Assembly (NCBI GenBank): GCA_021234155.1
Contig: JAJEKV010000019.1
Location: 21,300,613-21,364,612 of the forward strand
Reading direction: 5' to 3'
DNA length: 64,000 bases
Source of the DNA: Isoetes taiwanensis
Taxonomy: Eukaryota; Streptophyta; Lycopodiopsida; Isoetales; Isoetaceae
In this document: positions 35,169 through 47,754 of the stretch, one piece after another
Numbering within the stretch: position 1 is the stretch's first letter
Layout: the number at the start of each line of letters is the position of its first letter
Notes under the pieces: model-generated
What the model was told of the DNA's origin: nothing
The model's database searches: none
Seen by the model: the letters and a program-made list of their open reading frames with translations, nothing else
Made by a program: the position numbers and the translations under genes

Positions 35169-37793
35169 TTAACACTAGAGTTGTTCCGGGGACCATTTCT
35201 GACCAGAAATGGTCCACCATACCCCCTGCCACTTAAACCGATATATCTCACAAGAGAAATTTTAATTTTAAAATATACCACCACTATTTGAGTCTTCACT
35301 TGATTCTTAACGATTTGTGAGAATTTCATGACCATTGGATTCACCTTTATATTGGTATGATTGTTCAAACTTTGAAGAATTTGGCAGTTTTTACAGCATT
35401 CTAGAACTGCATTCTTCAATTTTCTAGCATAAAAGTGTCTAAGCCTTGCTAAATATGAAATTAATTGATATATTATGATAAAGCATGTCAATTTGCATGT
35501 TTTCATGTTTTGCCACTATCATTTGATATCAATTGAAGTCGCCAAACCCTATTTTGCTTAAAAATGCTGCATGAGGTTCAAGAATTATTTCTCTCTTATT
35601 ATTACAAGTTTTGACTTAATTTTTGTGACAATGAGTCCTTAACTAGACAAGCTATAGTCCAAGGAATTTTGTTTATGTTTATATGTTTTATTAGTATCAT
35701 TATTAACTAAAGAAATTATTGTGCGGGATTCAAAATAAAAATATGGATTAAAGTGCTTCAATAAACCCCATCTATAAGTCTCATAAGGATAGTAAATGAT
35801 GCATTCTAATTAACTTTATATAGAAATTTACTTTGTCAACATAAATATGGTATAACTGGGGTATAACCATGCATTATCTAGATCTAAGCAAGATCTAATA
35901 TAACAGGATGAACACAAAGAAAGGTTCCAAAGTGCATTGATTATACCCTTATAGCTCTAAAACTCAACAATAATGTAGGTAATGATGGTTATTGATGAAT
36001 AGAGGACAATATCACGAAGTTTAGCCATGACTATAAATAAATAGATCAAAAGACTTTCCGTACCTGTTTTTCTAATTCATCTAAAATATTAACTTATTGC
36101 ACTACATTTCTCCCATAAGCAATATATGATAAAAAGTGATATTGAGGTCCTTGGTGTGGTCTTATTAGAAAAAAAATCCTTTTAACCTACTTACTTTCCA
36201 CTATCATAAAGTTAGACAATGTGTGGCTGCTCCAAAGTGTTGTAGTCTAAGTAGAACCATAGTACATGTCGATCAACTTTTATGATAAGCTATAACTTTT
36301 GTAAATTTGAACCTTTGTTGGCAATAAATATCTCAAATTTCATGTTAGAATAATATATTATATACAACATTTGAATATAAATAAGCATGGACTATTTATA
36401 AGTCCAGGATTAAACCAACTTGGATTGAGAAAATTTCTCTATGTATTTGCATTGGCTCTATTCATTTTGTCCCCTACTATGATTTCTCGTCGTCTATAAG
36501 ATAATCTTTGAAAGGTGTAAGTGGACTTTCTCATACATTCAAAGTAGCCCTTAACTACTTAATTTTTGTGCTTCGATATCATCTTTTAGATAGACAATCC
36601 TCCCTAATCAACTAATGTTATCATATATAATGTGATATAAACTATATTCCAAAGAATTGATTAAGATGATGATGGTCTTGACTTTTAAATGAGAGGTCGT
36701 GTGGACCAATAATTGGCATCGGCATAGCAGTCTATCTTGATCTTCTTTGAGTCATATCTTTTCATATTTTTCCTTGGTTCACCTTGCGTTGCTATCTTAA
36801 CTTTGAGAAGCTTTGAAATATGGTGTTTGAAGTTTATTTTTAAGGCACAAATCTAGAGATCAAATATGGAAAACGTTTGATGATAACTTGGAAGTAATAC
36901 TAAAAGTTTTAGCCCAAACCTAGCAATAGATATTTTTTGTTGATAAAGGATCTCATGAAATACTAATATCCTAAAATTCAGCTTGAGATTGAATAAGGTA
37001 AAGAAGTTATTGATTTAAAATGAACCTGTGGACCAGTAATGGTCTTAGGTACAGAAACATTTGATTTATCACGATCGTGTATTTTGCTCTTTTTCTTTAC
37101 TTGTTTTTTCATTGGTTTCATATCCATATAAGCATTCATATATGATTTTTTCAATGACATACTATTTCAATAAATTTCCTTCAAATATAACAAAATAAAC
37201 ATCAATTATAAGTGACTTAAAATTGTTACTATAAGTCAAAGCTGAACCTTCAAATTACAGGCGAACAAATATTTTTTATGCATGAAGCAATTAGTCAACC
37301 ACTTATATACCAAATTTGAAGTAAAAAATCATTTTCATGCAAAAGTTATAGAATTTTAATTGAAACAGCCTTCTGGGAACCATTATTGGTCCACAGAAGA
37401 CAGAAAATTGTTTTGACCCTGTCATGTTTGACTGACTATATCTTCCTTTCTAGACTTCAGATTGGAACAAGGTTTTTTGTGTATTCATCCTTATCTCGTA
37501 TAGAAAAATACCATTAGAATGAAAAAAATCAAAAAAATCGTTTTATTAAGACAGTTTTACATTATGTAAACACGAAGCAAACTGGACTTGACCCCCCTTG
37601 ATTCACCTAAACATAACTTTCAATTTTAGGGGTATATGCATTTTTAACTATTTTTCCTGTGCAACATGACTGCCATATATTAACGTGTAAAAAGGGTTTA
37701 ACTGAATTTTATGTCATTGATTTTATATGAATTTTAAAGCGAACTGTACAAATGAACCATTTATGGTCCATCAAGGGACAACTCTAGTGTTAA
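35169..37793. mobile_element. 2.6-kb non-autonomous TIR element flanked by TTAA (piggyBac-like signature)
   Basis: Terminal inverted repeats CACTAGAGTTGT(T/C)CC bound 35,173-37,789, and TTAA stands directly outside both ends (35,169-35,172 and 37,790-37,793). The interior is AT-rich with no transposase frame. Near the left end GGACCATTTCTG-AC-CAGAAATGGTCC (35,189-35,214) is a perfect 12-bp palindrome. Shorter relatives (GGACCA...TGGTCC or AACCAT...TGGTCC) recur near the right end at about 37,383 and 37,754. Exact TTAA duplication is the hallmark of piggyBac. The CACTA...TAGTG ends instead recall CACTA elements, but those make 3-bp duplications, which do not fit (TAA versus TTA). It interrupts the LTR-like repeat to its left. 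Confidence 0.75.
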
Positions 37794-37812
37794 AGAAATG
37801 TTACTAATGAAA

Positions 37813-37965
37813 ATAAGGTGCTGCGCACAGAGGGTTGCCCTCTGATGCCCTGGAGGTAAAGTTGCTTAAAGTGGTGCCCTTGAGGTAAAGTGGTTTAAAG
37901 TGCGCACAAAGATTGCCCTCTGGTGCCCTGGAGGTAAAGTGGAGGTAAAGAGGTAAAATACCTGT
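37813..37965. repeat. Short degenerate repeats of TGCCCTGGAGGTAAAGT
   Basis: TGCCCT(G/T)GAGGTAAAG occurs three times. GCGCACA(G/A)AG with TTGCCCTCTG occurs twice, in a 150-bp stretch just right of the TTAA element. Confidence 0.6.
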
Positions 37966-37969
37966 AACC

Positions 37970-39530
37970 ATCCCCCAAGTGAGATCAGCCTGAAGAAATA
38001 TCTAGTCCTCATCATGGAACAAGGATTGCAAAAACGTAAAGACAATTGTAATAGAGTAGAAAATAAAAATATGTATTCTCTTAGAAGAGAAACAAGAGTA
38101 TTCCTTGAAGACCTCTGCTCGAATTTTTATCACAGGGAGGCTTCAAACATCTGAGGTGCAAGTTTTGTAGAGGCACAATACATGCTACATACCGTAGAAG
38201 AATCCTTGCCTCCATCGATCTACTAGCCCGTCCACAAGTGCTCCTCGATCAAATTGTGTATGTAATTGAGTAGAGTATTGTAGAAATGTCTGAACGTGTT
38301 TGATGTCTTCCAGATACATTGTCAGCATTTAGCAGTACTCATAATATTTTAAGCTATAGGTCTTCATCTATGACATCATTAAGTGAGTCGCAACATATGA
38401 AGAAGTCGGGAAGGAACTAGGGAAAAAAATGCATAGCCAATTTATTTTGAATACTAAAAAGGGCATGTAATAGTTGTATACCCGCACAATTTATGTTGTC
38501 AAAGCCTGGGTCATAGCATATGGTTTTTTATGACAACTAGAGGTACTATTTCTTTGCTTTATATGACTAACGCTATCATAATGTTACGAATACATTCTAA
38601 AAGTTAGAATGTTATACAACCATGGCATTAGAATTAACTATTCTAATTGTCATGCCAATCATAGTGCACCATAGAGTTAGCTACTTCATTGGTTATCTAT
38701 GATTGAAGGAGAGGTGATTTATAAGGACATGTTGTAGGAACAATGATCATCATTGGTTGTCTCATAAAAATTAGTTCTGTGAAGGATTGCATCATAGGAA
38801 TTAGTGGCGGATCCTGGAGGCTCCTAACGGATTACTTCTTTGTTTTAGAAGTGCTAGTTCCATGGTCGGGTGATTGGACTCATTCTCAACTCCTATTGTT
38901 CTTTGTCTTCCTCATATTGAATAAAGAAAATCCGTTTACGCTTGTGTATGCCAAATCTATTTTTCCCTTAATTGCTTTTTAGCCCTTATCCATAAAACAT
39001 AACCACCTAATAAACATTTTTTCTGACGATGTTTCACTTTAAAAACATTGAGATTAGTTATATTATTATTTTAGCTTTGTTTCAATCATATTCTGTGTAT
39101 TAGTATGACCAGCACAATACAATTTTGCATCATAATACAATTTTTGCTTTCAAAAGCTAGCCTCTGCTGCTATAGTATGAAATTCAGTTAAATACCATTT
39201 ATAATTTTCATTACTGTTCACTTCAAATTTCAAACCAGCCTACTCTACCAATGTTTCCTCATAATTCCCATGCCAGATGAACCATTTTTTCTTGCTCTAG
39301 AGCTTTCTGGCTTAAAGGTCTGCCCATCTGAAAAGTATGCATTGCATTATTATTACCTCTAGGCATCCTTCAATTGGCTAAAATCAGAGGGATTCAACAT
39401 GCATTTCTTGAGTAATCTCAATGTGTTTAATGCTACACCACAAAGAGCCTACAACACAACTTTTGTGTTGCTCAATTACAAGAGCCAGGAGGAGCTCAAA
39501 TAGCCAACATAATTACTTCTATATTTATAT
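37970..39530. other. No recognised gene
   Basis: AT-rich DNA with short frames only and no terminal repeats that I could pair. Confidence 0.3.
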
Positions 39531-39861
39531 AGTGGGGTAAAAGCATGCTACGGTGTACCACTTTTGGAACCCTCAAAAGTACCTACACTGGGTACTTTTA
39601 AAACTGGTACTTTCTGTTTTTTCTTTCCATTAAAATCAATCGAAATTTTTTGAATTGAGGGTCAATAACATGTCAATCTATAGTACTAGAGGATAACAAT
39701 ACTACTAATGACTAAAATAAATGAATTAACTTTCAAACTTATTGTTTATTGCGGCATTTTTGCAAGTTCCCAGTACCCAGTGCTGGGTACTTTTCTGGGT
39801 AGTTTTGTACTACCTAAATAGGTACTTTAGATGGTACACCCTAGCATGCTTTCACCCAGTG
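39531..39861. mobile_element. MITE, 323 bp, with 4-bp flanking repeat AGTG
   Basis: GGGTAAAAGCATGCTACGGT plus GTACCA at 39,535 faces TGGTAC plus ACCCTAGCATGCTTTCACCC ending at 39,857, giving inverted repeats of about 26 bp with two mismatches. AGTG flanks both sides (39,531-39,534 and 39,858-39,861). The interior repeats GGGTACTTTT and its complement AAAAGTACC (for example 39,576 and 39,784). No coding capacity, and the superfamily is not clear from a 4-bp duplication. Confidence 0.8.
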
Positions 39862-39869
39862 TACATCTC

Positions 39870-40840
39870 ATTGAAGATTAAAAGTGATTTTGTAATGTGA
39901 TTTTGTGTGCATTTGGTCTTGGTTGCACATTTGGCTTTCTCTACGTGGCTTCCTTTCCAAGATGACTTGACGAAATTGATAATATTACTGCCTGGAGATC
40001 ATTTCTTGCGCAAGGTTTCTCCTGTGAGATCCTTAAAATTAATCAGAAGTTGATTCATTGTTGCTTGGAATCAGTTACATTATTTTCTTGTGCGAGAGTC
40101 AGTTAAATCATCTCCTAGTTGTGATAGCAAATCAGCACCAAAGTAGAATAAAGTTCTCTGCTGGCCTTGAACCTTCTCGAAAGATTTTCTTTGAGCTCTC
40201 TAGTACTCTTGCAAGATTTTCCTCCTTATGATACAATAGACAGGACAATTGAAGATTCAGAACTGTACAAATGGCATTTTCTGTGCTTGCAGCTTAGTTC
40301 GAGCAGCCTTCAAACTCAGTGCAACAAACACTAATGACGATATGTTACTTTGCCAAAATCATGTCCTCATATGAATGCATGAATGTCTACTAGCATGCAA
40401 TAGCTGGCTCCACTAATAGCAACACAGCTCTTCTCTTTGATTGAAGCCTCTCCAAATGAGAGAGCACCCTCTATAGAGACATAGCTACACATTGATCCAT
40501 ATACCTGCATGAAGAGCAAACACTGTGATCTTAGATAAGAACGTGCAAATGAAGTTGCAAATAAAACAAATTGACTTCTATGAAGCAAATGGAAGCAAAT
40601 AAAGTTGCCATCTAGAAAAGATAATGCTGTAACGAAATTGTCTTCGCAGTTTTGCAAACCCCACTTGACAAATTCAACTCCTGGCAGTTCCAATTGACTA
40701 AATAATTTGAATCTGTTGAATCCATGCCTGGCAACTATATTCCCATTGAAGCTAACTATGAAGATTATATAAACAAAACCTTTAAAAGCTCTCCAGTTTC
40801 ATTTAGCCTTCTGAAAAGAAAATGAGAATAAATCTAAACA
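39870..40840. other. No firmly recognised gene; 3' flank of the PP2C relic
   Basis: A 108-codon minus-strand frame (40,367-40,693) lies where the last PP2C exon would be expected, but I do not see the C-terminal PP2C motifs (DDISC...VV) in it. Confidence 0.3.
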
Positions 40841-40847
40841 TAAGATC

Positions 40848-41608
40848 ACCTTCCATAGCCCATCGCTTGCAAGTATAAGAACTCTCAACCCTTTCCTGCT
40901 TAATGTCGAGCTCAACGCTCAAGTGCTCCTTAATGCCCTAGCAAAGCGACCAAATGCCCATCTACACGAGGAACATATCCCCGCAACACAAAATGCTCTA
41001 ATTAACATTCTTGTACATGTTAAACCAAGAAACCAAGGTACTCTAAGGTTCCAACTCCCGAAAGGAAATTGCATCATATCTTAGTATCTGGCACGTTGAG
41101 TACAAATCCTCCTCTGTTTTGAATGCTTGCTCTCTTTGAAGGTTTTCCTGGTTCATGATCAACTGATAGTCTGCCGCGGCTTGTCCCTTGAAAGATAAAA
41201 CTGCTCTGAAGTCCCCAATTTTAGCAACAAAAGGCTGCTCCCCATTAATAATAATTTTTGTCACAGCTGTAGAGCCACCTGATCCAAGAATTTGCGACTT
41301 ATCCAAAATGGTTTGATCTGTACTGCTATATGCCTTCTTAATTGCACTTATTGGATTTGACCAAAACACGGCTTGAAAGTGGCAATATAATTAGTTTCTT
41401 CATATCAAACATGTACATGCTTCTAAATCACAAAAACTCACCTCCTTCAAAATCTTGTCAAACAGTTTTTTCTGCAAATAAGCAGGGACATCAATGTCCC
41501 AACTCCCCATAAAAAACAGCAAACAATCCTAGCTCATGGTTTTTAGCATGCCTATACTCTGCTACATAATAATCCTCCATAGGATGACTCACTTTCCCCT
41601 TCACCAAT
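40848..41608 (-). pseudogene. PP2C-type protein phosphatase pseudogene
   Basis: Minus-strand reading gives ordered PP2C motifs: SLVKGKVSHPMEDYYVAEY and NHELGLFAVF, then DVPAYLQKKLFDKILKE after a one-base shift, ending at a GTGAGT donor (exon edge 41,442). After a roughly 70-bp intron come VFWSNPISAIKKAYSSTD, LGSGGSTAVTKIIING and VAKIGDFRAVLS, then GYVPRVDGHLVAL, KEHLSVELDIKQERV and, shifted again, LILASDGLWKVI. The family is metal-dependent Ser/Thr phosphatases (DGH-type, small cytosolic plant clade). The metal-binding DGHxGD core is degraded to YGELGH, and GDSRAV reads GDFRAV. With at least three frameshifts it cannot encode an active enzyme. Confidence 0.88.
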
Positions 41609-41619
41609 GATGGTTTTTT

Positions 41620-43000
41620 TTTTCGAACCCATCTGCTCCAATTTCAGGCCCTTTCTGGGCAAGATCAAATGTACAGGAATCATAGCTTTGATCCAAAAAG
41701 AGGCGGAAGCAAATGGAAGCATAAAAAACAAATACTTGTTTTATCTGTTGTTGCCCCAACAGCCTACGTCCAGTAAGCTTCTAATCCTATGTTCCAACGT
41801 CGGCAGCATGCGAAATTGTAAAGAAGGAAGCGCTGCGGCTAGGTTCAGCCTGAGACTGGTCGAGAAAGTCATTCCGAAAAATCACTAATTCCAAAAACCA
41901 TTGCAGCAAGAGATCCCAGATATCTTTTCACCTATACAATTTTCACATGCTGCAATGTAGATTTTTTTCAAAACGGTGATTACGATTTTAAATCTATGAT
42001 GACTCGTCTAGCTCAATCATAGTGGCAAAAACATTCCCTCTCATTAGATCTAGAAAGTAAAGCTTGTCGTGCATTTTTTAAACCAGCTCTATTTGCCCAT
42101 GGAGCTTCAAATCGTTGCTAAATTTACTATCTGCATGCTTACTGCACTTCGTAAATGGTCTTACGCCAGATCTAATCTGCCATAGAACACAGGTAAGAAT
42201 AAAAAACGGATGTTCAAATTCAAATCTACTTGAGGACTTCAGGATATGCAAAGCATGAGAGCCCCTTAGCTCTGGCCTAGTTAAGGCAACAGATATATAA
42301 AGAGAGGTTCAGCAAGAAGAAGTGTCCTATTACATCAGCCTTCAACGTTTAGGACGTTCGTGAAGAGCATGGAATGCATGGTAAAACCCAAAAATGATGA
42401 TGTTGATTGAATTTCTTAAAGCCAGAAGGTACCTGATTTCCAAAAATCTGATGTATGCTCCATACTTGATTTGCTCCAATGTCTGCTCAAAGGTTGTTCT
42501 GCTGCAAATGTAAAGTGAAACAAAGACCGTCTCAATCTTCAACCAAGATTTAAATAAACGCAGGGATGGAAGATGCGCCAACAGGTATGGCAGACATGCA
42601 ATGGACACTATGGGGCTGTTATCTGCAGAGGTGCGGAGAGTTATATGCATCCGTGTTCATGTCGATATCTTTCAACAACTGCAAAATGGTGAGGAACGGG
42701 GGTCTGTTCATAGCCCGTTATGAATGTTTCTGGGGATTCTAGTAAACGAATAAGATTTGGCTCCCAGAAGCAATTAAAAGTGCTGCCTGTAAAGCACCCA
42801 GACGAAGAATTTGTTACAGACGAAGAAAAAAGTTGTTCTTGGAGTTACTGGCAGAGAGCACAGGGCCCAGCATCAGATTCGAGCTTCAATCTGCCCGGCC
42901 AGCATCAGACTCGAGCTTCGATCTGCCCTGCCAGTTACCCGGTCAAGAACATCCTTGATCCACAACGCAACTGACCGTGCATTTACAGGGAACAAAGGGT
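41620..43000. other. No recognised gene; small tandem duplication at 42,867-42,932
   Basis: CAGCATCAGATTCGAGCTTC and CAGCATCAGACTCGAGCTTC, each followed by (A)ATCTGCCC(G/T)GCC, form a 31-bp tandem pair. The frames over it (42,720 and 42,811, +) have no known domain. Otherwise only short frames occur. Confidence 0.4.
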
Positions 43001-43004
43001 TTTT

Positions 43005-43464
43005 AGCAGTCATCAACATATACTGAGTATATTCCAGCATATACTCAGTATATCCCACAAACCCACATAAAGGAGGGTTTGCCCCCCTAGGGGCAACCCA
43101 AAAATACTGAATATAATAAGATAAAAGGGGAAACATAAGGTGGACATGCTTGAATTGTGCTGGGATTGAGCAGAGAGCATTCACAAAGTAAGTCCAGGTG
43201 CAGTTGCAGGAGATTGGGGAAATACAAAGCAAGAAAATATGTAGAAACTTGTTGTTTGAAATTAACGTATCAATAATTTGAATATCAGATAATTATATGG
43301 GCTTGCTCCTTGAGATGGGGCTAGCCTAAGAAGCAGTTGAAGGTGATACAGGCAGTTGCGGTCAGAAGACCTTACGAATTTTTAAGCTGGAAAGATGTAA
43401 TTGGAGGTTCCACTTTGCATGTGAGAAATAATTGATTAGCTATGGAAATTTAATATTAGAACTA
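43005..43464 (+). repeat. LTR-like repeat, split copy, left part
   Basis: Closely matches 32,685-33,124 in order and orientation, including the CCCCCCTAGGGG palindrome at 43,075-43,099. Similarity stops abruptly at AACTA(C), after which unrelated sequence begins. The missing right part resumes at about 51,825. Confidence 0.8.
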
Positions 43465-43476
43465 CAAGAAATTTAT

Positions 43477-43498
43477 CGCGGCGGCCAAGGCCGCCGCG
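43477..43498. repeat. Perfect GC-rich hairpin CGCGGCGGCC-AA-GGCCGCCGCG
   Basis: Ten-base arms pair perfectly around AA in otherwise AT-rich DNA, 12 bases inside the left edge of the interrupting segment. It looks like a subterminal motif of a DNA transposon. Confidence 0.85.
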
Positions 43499-44772
43499 AA
43501 CATTTCTCTTTACCACACCTTGTAACACCCCTTGTAACAGTTTAGGCATTGTTATAATGTGCAGTAGTTTGCTAGACCCACTGACATGCTGAGGGGAGTT
43601 CGAGAATAGAAATGCTAGAATAACAATTATATTATCTGACTGGAGAATGAAGTTGAGTAGGTCTATTTGGTAGCTATTTTTTTACATTTTCTCATTGCCA
43701 ACCACAAAAAATAGGCTAGAATCACCATCTTCTCCTCCTAAGGTAGCTATTTCTTTACATTTTCTCATTGCCACATGTCATATGGTTTACATCCAACCAC
43801 CTTCAAATAGGTCTGTAAACATCCTCCACAACCCGTACTTGGACAAATGTTTAAAAGAGATTGGTTTGGGTTGAAGTGTGCAAGGGGGAGACCACCATCC
43901 CTAGCTCTTGCACATGATTTGGCTTCAGTTAAGCATCATCCTTGGGATTATGTTGTTGGGACGGCTCCTTGCAATAAAGCTAAGATTTTACGGGAAGAGT
44001 TTAGGTTCATTCCTCGCTATCTATATATCCCAGTTTTGAAATTGAAGACTGAATTGGTGTTTAACATGGGTTTGCATGATGAATTGGTGTTCAACATGAT
44101 TTAGCTCCAAAGGACATACAAATATCAACCTTTTAATGTTTATGTTGCCCCAAAACTCCAGACCACTTTGTTCACGCTTTTGGATTTTTAATATTGCCCT
44201 AAAACTAGGTAAAATTTGTTCCCACTTTTGGTATTGTACAGAAGTGGTAACTTCTAGATAGAGTCTAATCGGGTTTCAGGTTTAGGTTATATCTTGTATC
44301 TGTCTTCAAGTAACATCCTAATCTTGGACTAGTAAAGTGCCCACCTTCGGTGGGCACTCCATGTATTTCATATTTGTACACAAAGAGTATTTGTTCATGA
44401 GTGTTGTTGGGGTAAGGTTTTTGGTAGTAATGTGTTACATACATACTTGCAAATTTGAGAACCGTATATCAAACTTGTTTCGTATTTAGACATTGTAAAT
44501 GAATGAGCAATATTGTCACTCATAAGTTTGTAGTATTGTAGAAACCTAGAACAATCTAAGGATATTCCATTGTACATGAGCTAAATCATCATTGAGTGCT
44601 ACTTTTTACAATATGTAGCATAATAACAGGGGGTTTTCTTTGTGTTTTTGTACGATTTTCACAAAGGTTTTCTTAAGATTTCATGACGTATTCGAATGGA
44701 TGTACTAATGCGTGCACCATTTCTTAGTCGTTGATTTAGCTTTTTTTTTTCAATAGTCCAACATCCAAGGGC

Positions 44773-46600
44773 TCACAACAAAAGCCCTCTTTTTATTTTA
44801 GGGGCTGAACATGCAACCCTCGTGGATAGCATTTTTAGGGCACGAAAGCCTCGTGTAGATGGCGATGTTAGGAGGTCCGTTGTTCTAAAAGTAGGTGCAA
44901 AAACTCTGGGCAGCAGCGGATACGGATTCAAAAAGGCAAGCAAATCAGAACCCATCTCTGTATTGAATAAGGCAACCTCATATAAAAGTGGGTTGGATAT
45001 TTTTGGTGAAATAGCTTCTTTCATATTACAAGGGAATCCGCTGTCATGGCCGGTGAAAAATGCAAGTGATTTGCACTCAAGAGAAGTGTTCTTATCCATA
45101 CTTGGGTCAATAATTCCACAAATGACCACGCTCAAATCGAGTTCATAAAACTTGTGAAGAAGAAGCCTGAGCTATGAAGAGGACTCGAGGTCAGCGAAAA
45201 AGGACTAGTCTCGAGCTAAACTATAAAAGTAAGCAGATGGCCATGGATAGCCCGTCCCAATGTTTGACGTGGAGTTCCGGTCCTGTAGTTGGTTTAAAGC
45301 GTGGAAGAATCCAAGCACTTCCTACTCAGCTTGAATTGAAGAAGCAACGCGTCAAGGGTTTTGCTTTAAGGTAGCTGCTTTTTTTTACCTTGTTCATTCT
45401 TCTACTCCTTGTACACAGAAACATCACTCTTGCAATTTGATGTCTAGAATCAAGTCTTTCCCTGTGATTTCAATCGAGTTTATTAGATCTATCCCCAGAC
45501 AACGAAAATTTTGATGTGAGAAACGGGCATTGGTTTTAAGGTAGCTGCTTTTTTACCTTGTTTATTCTTCTACTACCTTGTACACAGAGACATTACTTAC
45601 TTGCAATGGCCTCTGCAACTAGCAGAAGCTTCTGGATGGAGATAATCGCAGAGGCAGTGTATGGGTATATCTATTATGCATTTTCTTTGCTTTTGCACAT
45701 GTATCACATCCAAAAAATTTCTTCTGATATATCTCAGGTCAAAATCAGGCTCACATGCCGAATCTAAAAGAGGTATCGGTCCCTGGTGCAGAACCAACTG
45801 CTTTGCAGACCAAGAGTCCCTGAGCTTGCCAATCTTCCCATGATTTACATTGCTTATCCAAAAACATATTGTGATGATGTTAGGTGAAAGATATTCTTTC
45901 CTTATAAACACGCCCTTTTGGCTGCCTTAACTGTGCCACACTCTTCAAATAGCTGGACTTTCTAGGACTCTCCAGCAGAATTAACAACGTTATCAGCATC
46001 TCTATCTTAGGGCTACGAAACTGCCATAGAAATTGGGGGCAAGGTATGTGATCTCTATGTTCGAGTTTGACTTAAAGTTTCGCAATCCTCATATGTGGGA
46101 CAGATCTCCATGCATGCTATAGATTCAAACGAATTCTAATGACGTAATGCCATATCTCTGCTGATTCCTTGCCTTATTTTCCCTTTTCTTAGGAGATCTG
46201 TAGCTTAAAAATAGCTAGGCTTATACCAGCATATTTTTTGTGCTTTTTGAGAGTTTTATTTGGCGCGGGATCCTCTTGTTCAGATGTGCAGCTATGGCAA
46301 CTGGGTACCACAGATTCCCAATCAAATCTACTCCGGGCCGTGCAACCTTAAAACTCTGCCAGTTATAACAACGTCGTATATATCTATGAACAGAGTGTGG
46401 CAATATGTCTATGAGCAGAGTGTGGCAATGGACATATTTGGCATCTTGTTGGATTTCGGTAACAATTTCAGATGGTATTGCGATATGGCATCTGTTTCTG
46501 TTTTTCCTTTGATTCTTATTTTGGAGCAGTTCAAGATTAAACCAAAGGATTTGAAAAAGCAATACTTGTGATGTACTATATCATTCTAACAGTGCCATCT
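44773..46600. other. Unassigned frames; direct repeat at 45,369-45,440 / 45,538-45,606
   Basis: Frames of 103-120 codons at 44,773-45,148 (both strands) and 46,221-46,571 have no domain I recognise. AAGGTAGCTGCTTTTTT, ACCTTGTTCATTCTTCTACT and TTGTACACAGA recur in order with a spacing of about 168 bp, marking a local duplication. Confidence 0.4.
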
Positions 46601-47754
46601 ATAGTGTATGCCAAATAAGTTGGTTGTGCCAGTGAATATTAGTGGACATTTTGAACGCTCAAGATTTTTTACTCTTTATGGATGCAAGATTTAAGTAAAC
46701 AGCTGATTTTGGACCTTGATCTTTGCACTGAAGAGATCTGCAAATAGGAGGTCTGATTTCTTCAAACGGTTGCACCATTATACCCCTTGAAGACATTTAG
46801 AATTGCATGTCACGGTCTGCTTGTCTGCTACAGAAATTCGAAAAGCCTATTGAAGTTGGTAAATGAATGGTGCATGAATGTGCAGTTTACAATAGTTTAC
46901 ATGATTCTTGTATTGCAATATTGAGATTACAGATAATGAATATGATGAATATAACGACTACATAAAATGTACTCAATAGTTGTTTGCAATGGAAATAATT
47001 TGTTTGTCTTGATGTTATTGTGCTTTTTAGTAATTAATATTTAGGCCCATAAAGTTTATCTATATTTACTTTAGTTAGGGCCCGAAGGGCCCAAAATTTT
47101 TTTTTAATATAACAATCAAGACACAACTACCATTAACATTATTAACACAAACCATTGCATTTAACACAATTAAATTAAAATCCCCCTTAAACCCCCTTTG
47201 GTTTGGGTGCATATTCACACGGGGGGTTACGTAGGGCAGCGAGAGCTCTAAAAATATATTTACAATACATGTACAAAATTAACACCATTAAGTACATTCT
47301 TTCAAATCTTATAGTATTTTGCAAACCTTAATATACAGTATACAAAAATTTGTACATGCATACCCCACAAACGAGGATCGCTATGTACGGTCCAGATCTT
47401 GGAATAAAGGGCAAATATGCCCATCCGACAGCTCTCCTAGATGATTTAATATAAATGCTTCATAGAACAAAAATAATTTAATTATATACCCTTGTTTGTT
47501 GCATCCACGTCCTTCTACGTGTATCAAATCCACATCTTTCTACATGTATCACTCGAAAACTCGCTCTTTTCAAAGAGTATATTAATTATCCCAACTAAAG
47601 GAATGCTCAACAATGTAGAGAGATATGCTTTGCATAGGCACTGAAGCTTTTGTCTATGGCAAGCAACATCGAATGTCATACCAAGAATCAGCCAAGAGAT
47701 TGTGTTAGAAGAAGAAAAGAGAACAAACTAAGAGATGATTGAGAAAAAAAATAT

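Noticed and set aside
35169-37793. CACTA superfamily for the 2.6-kb element
   Set aside because: Ends read CACTA...TAGTG, but a 3-bp duplication does not fit, whereas TTAA matches exactly on both sides.
43460-43475. Definite CACTA element start
   Set aside because: The first base differs from CACTA, part of the motif is shared with the uninterrupted repeat (AACTA), and the right end lacks the complement.
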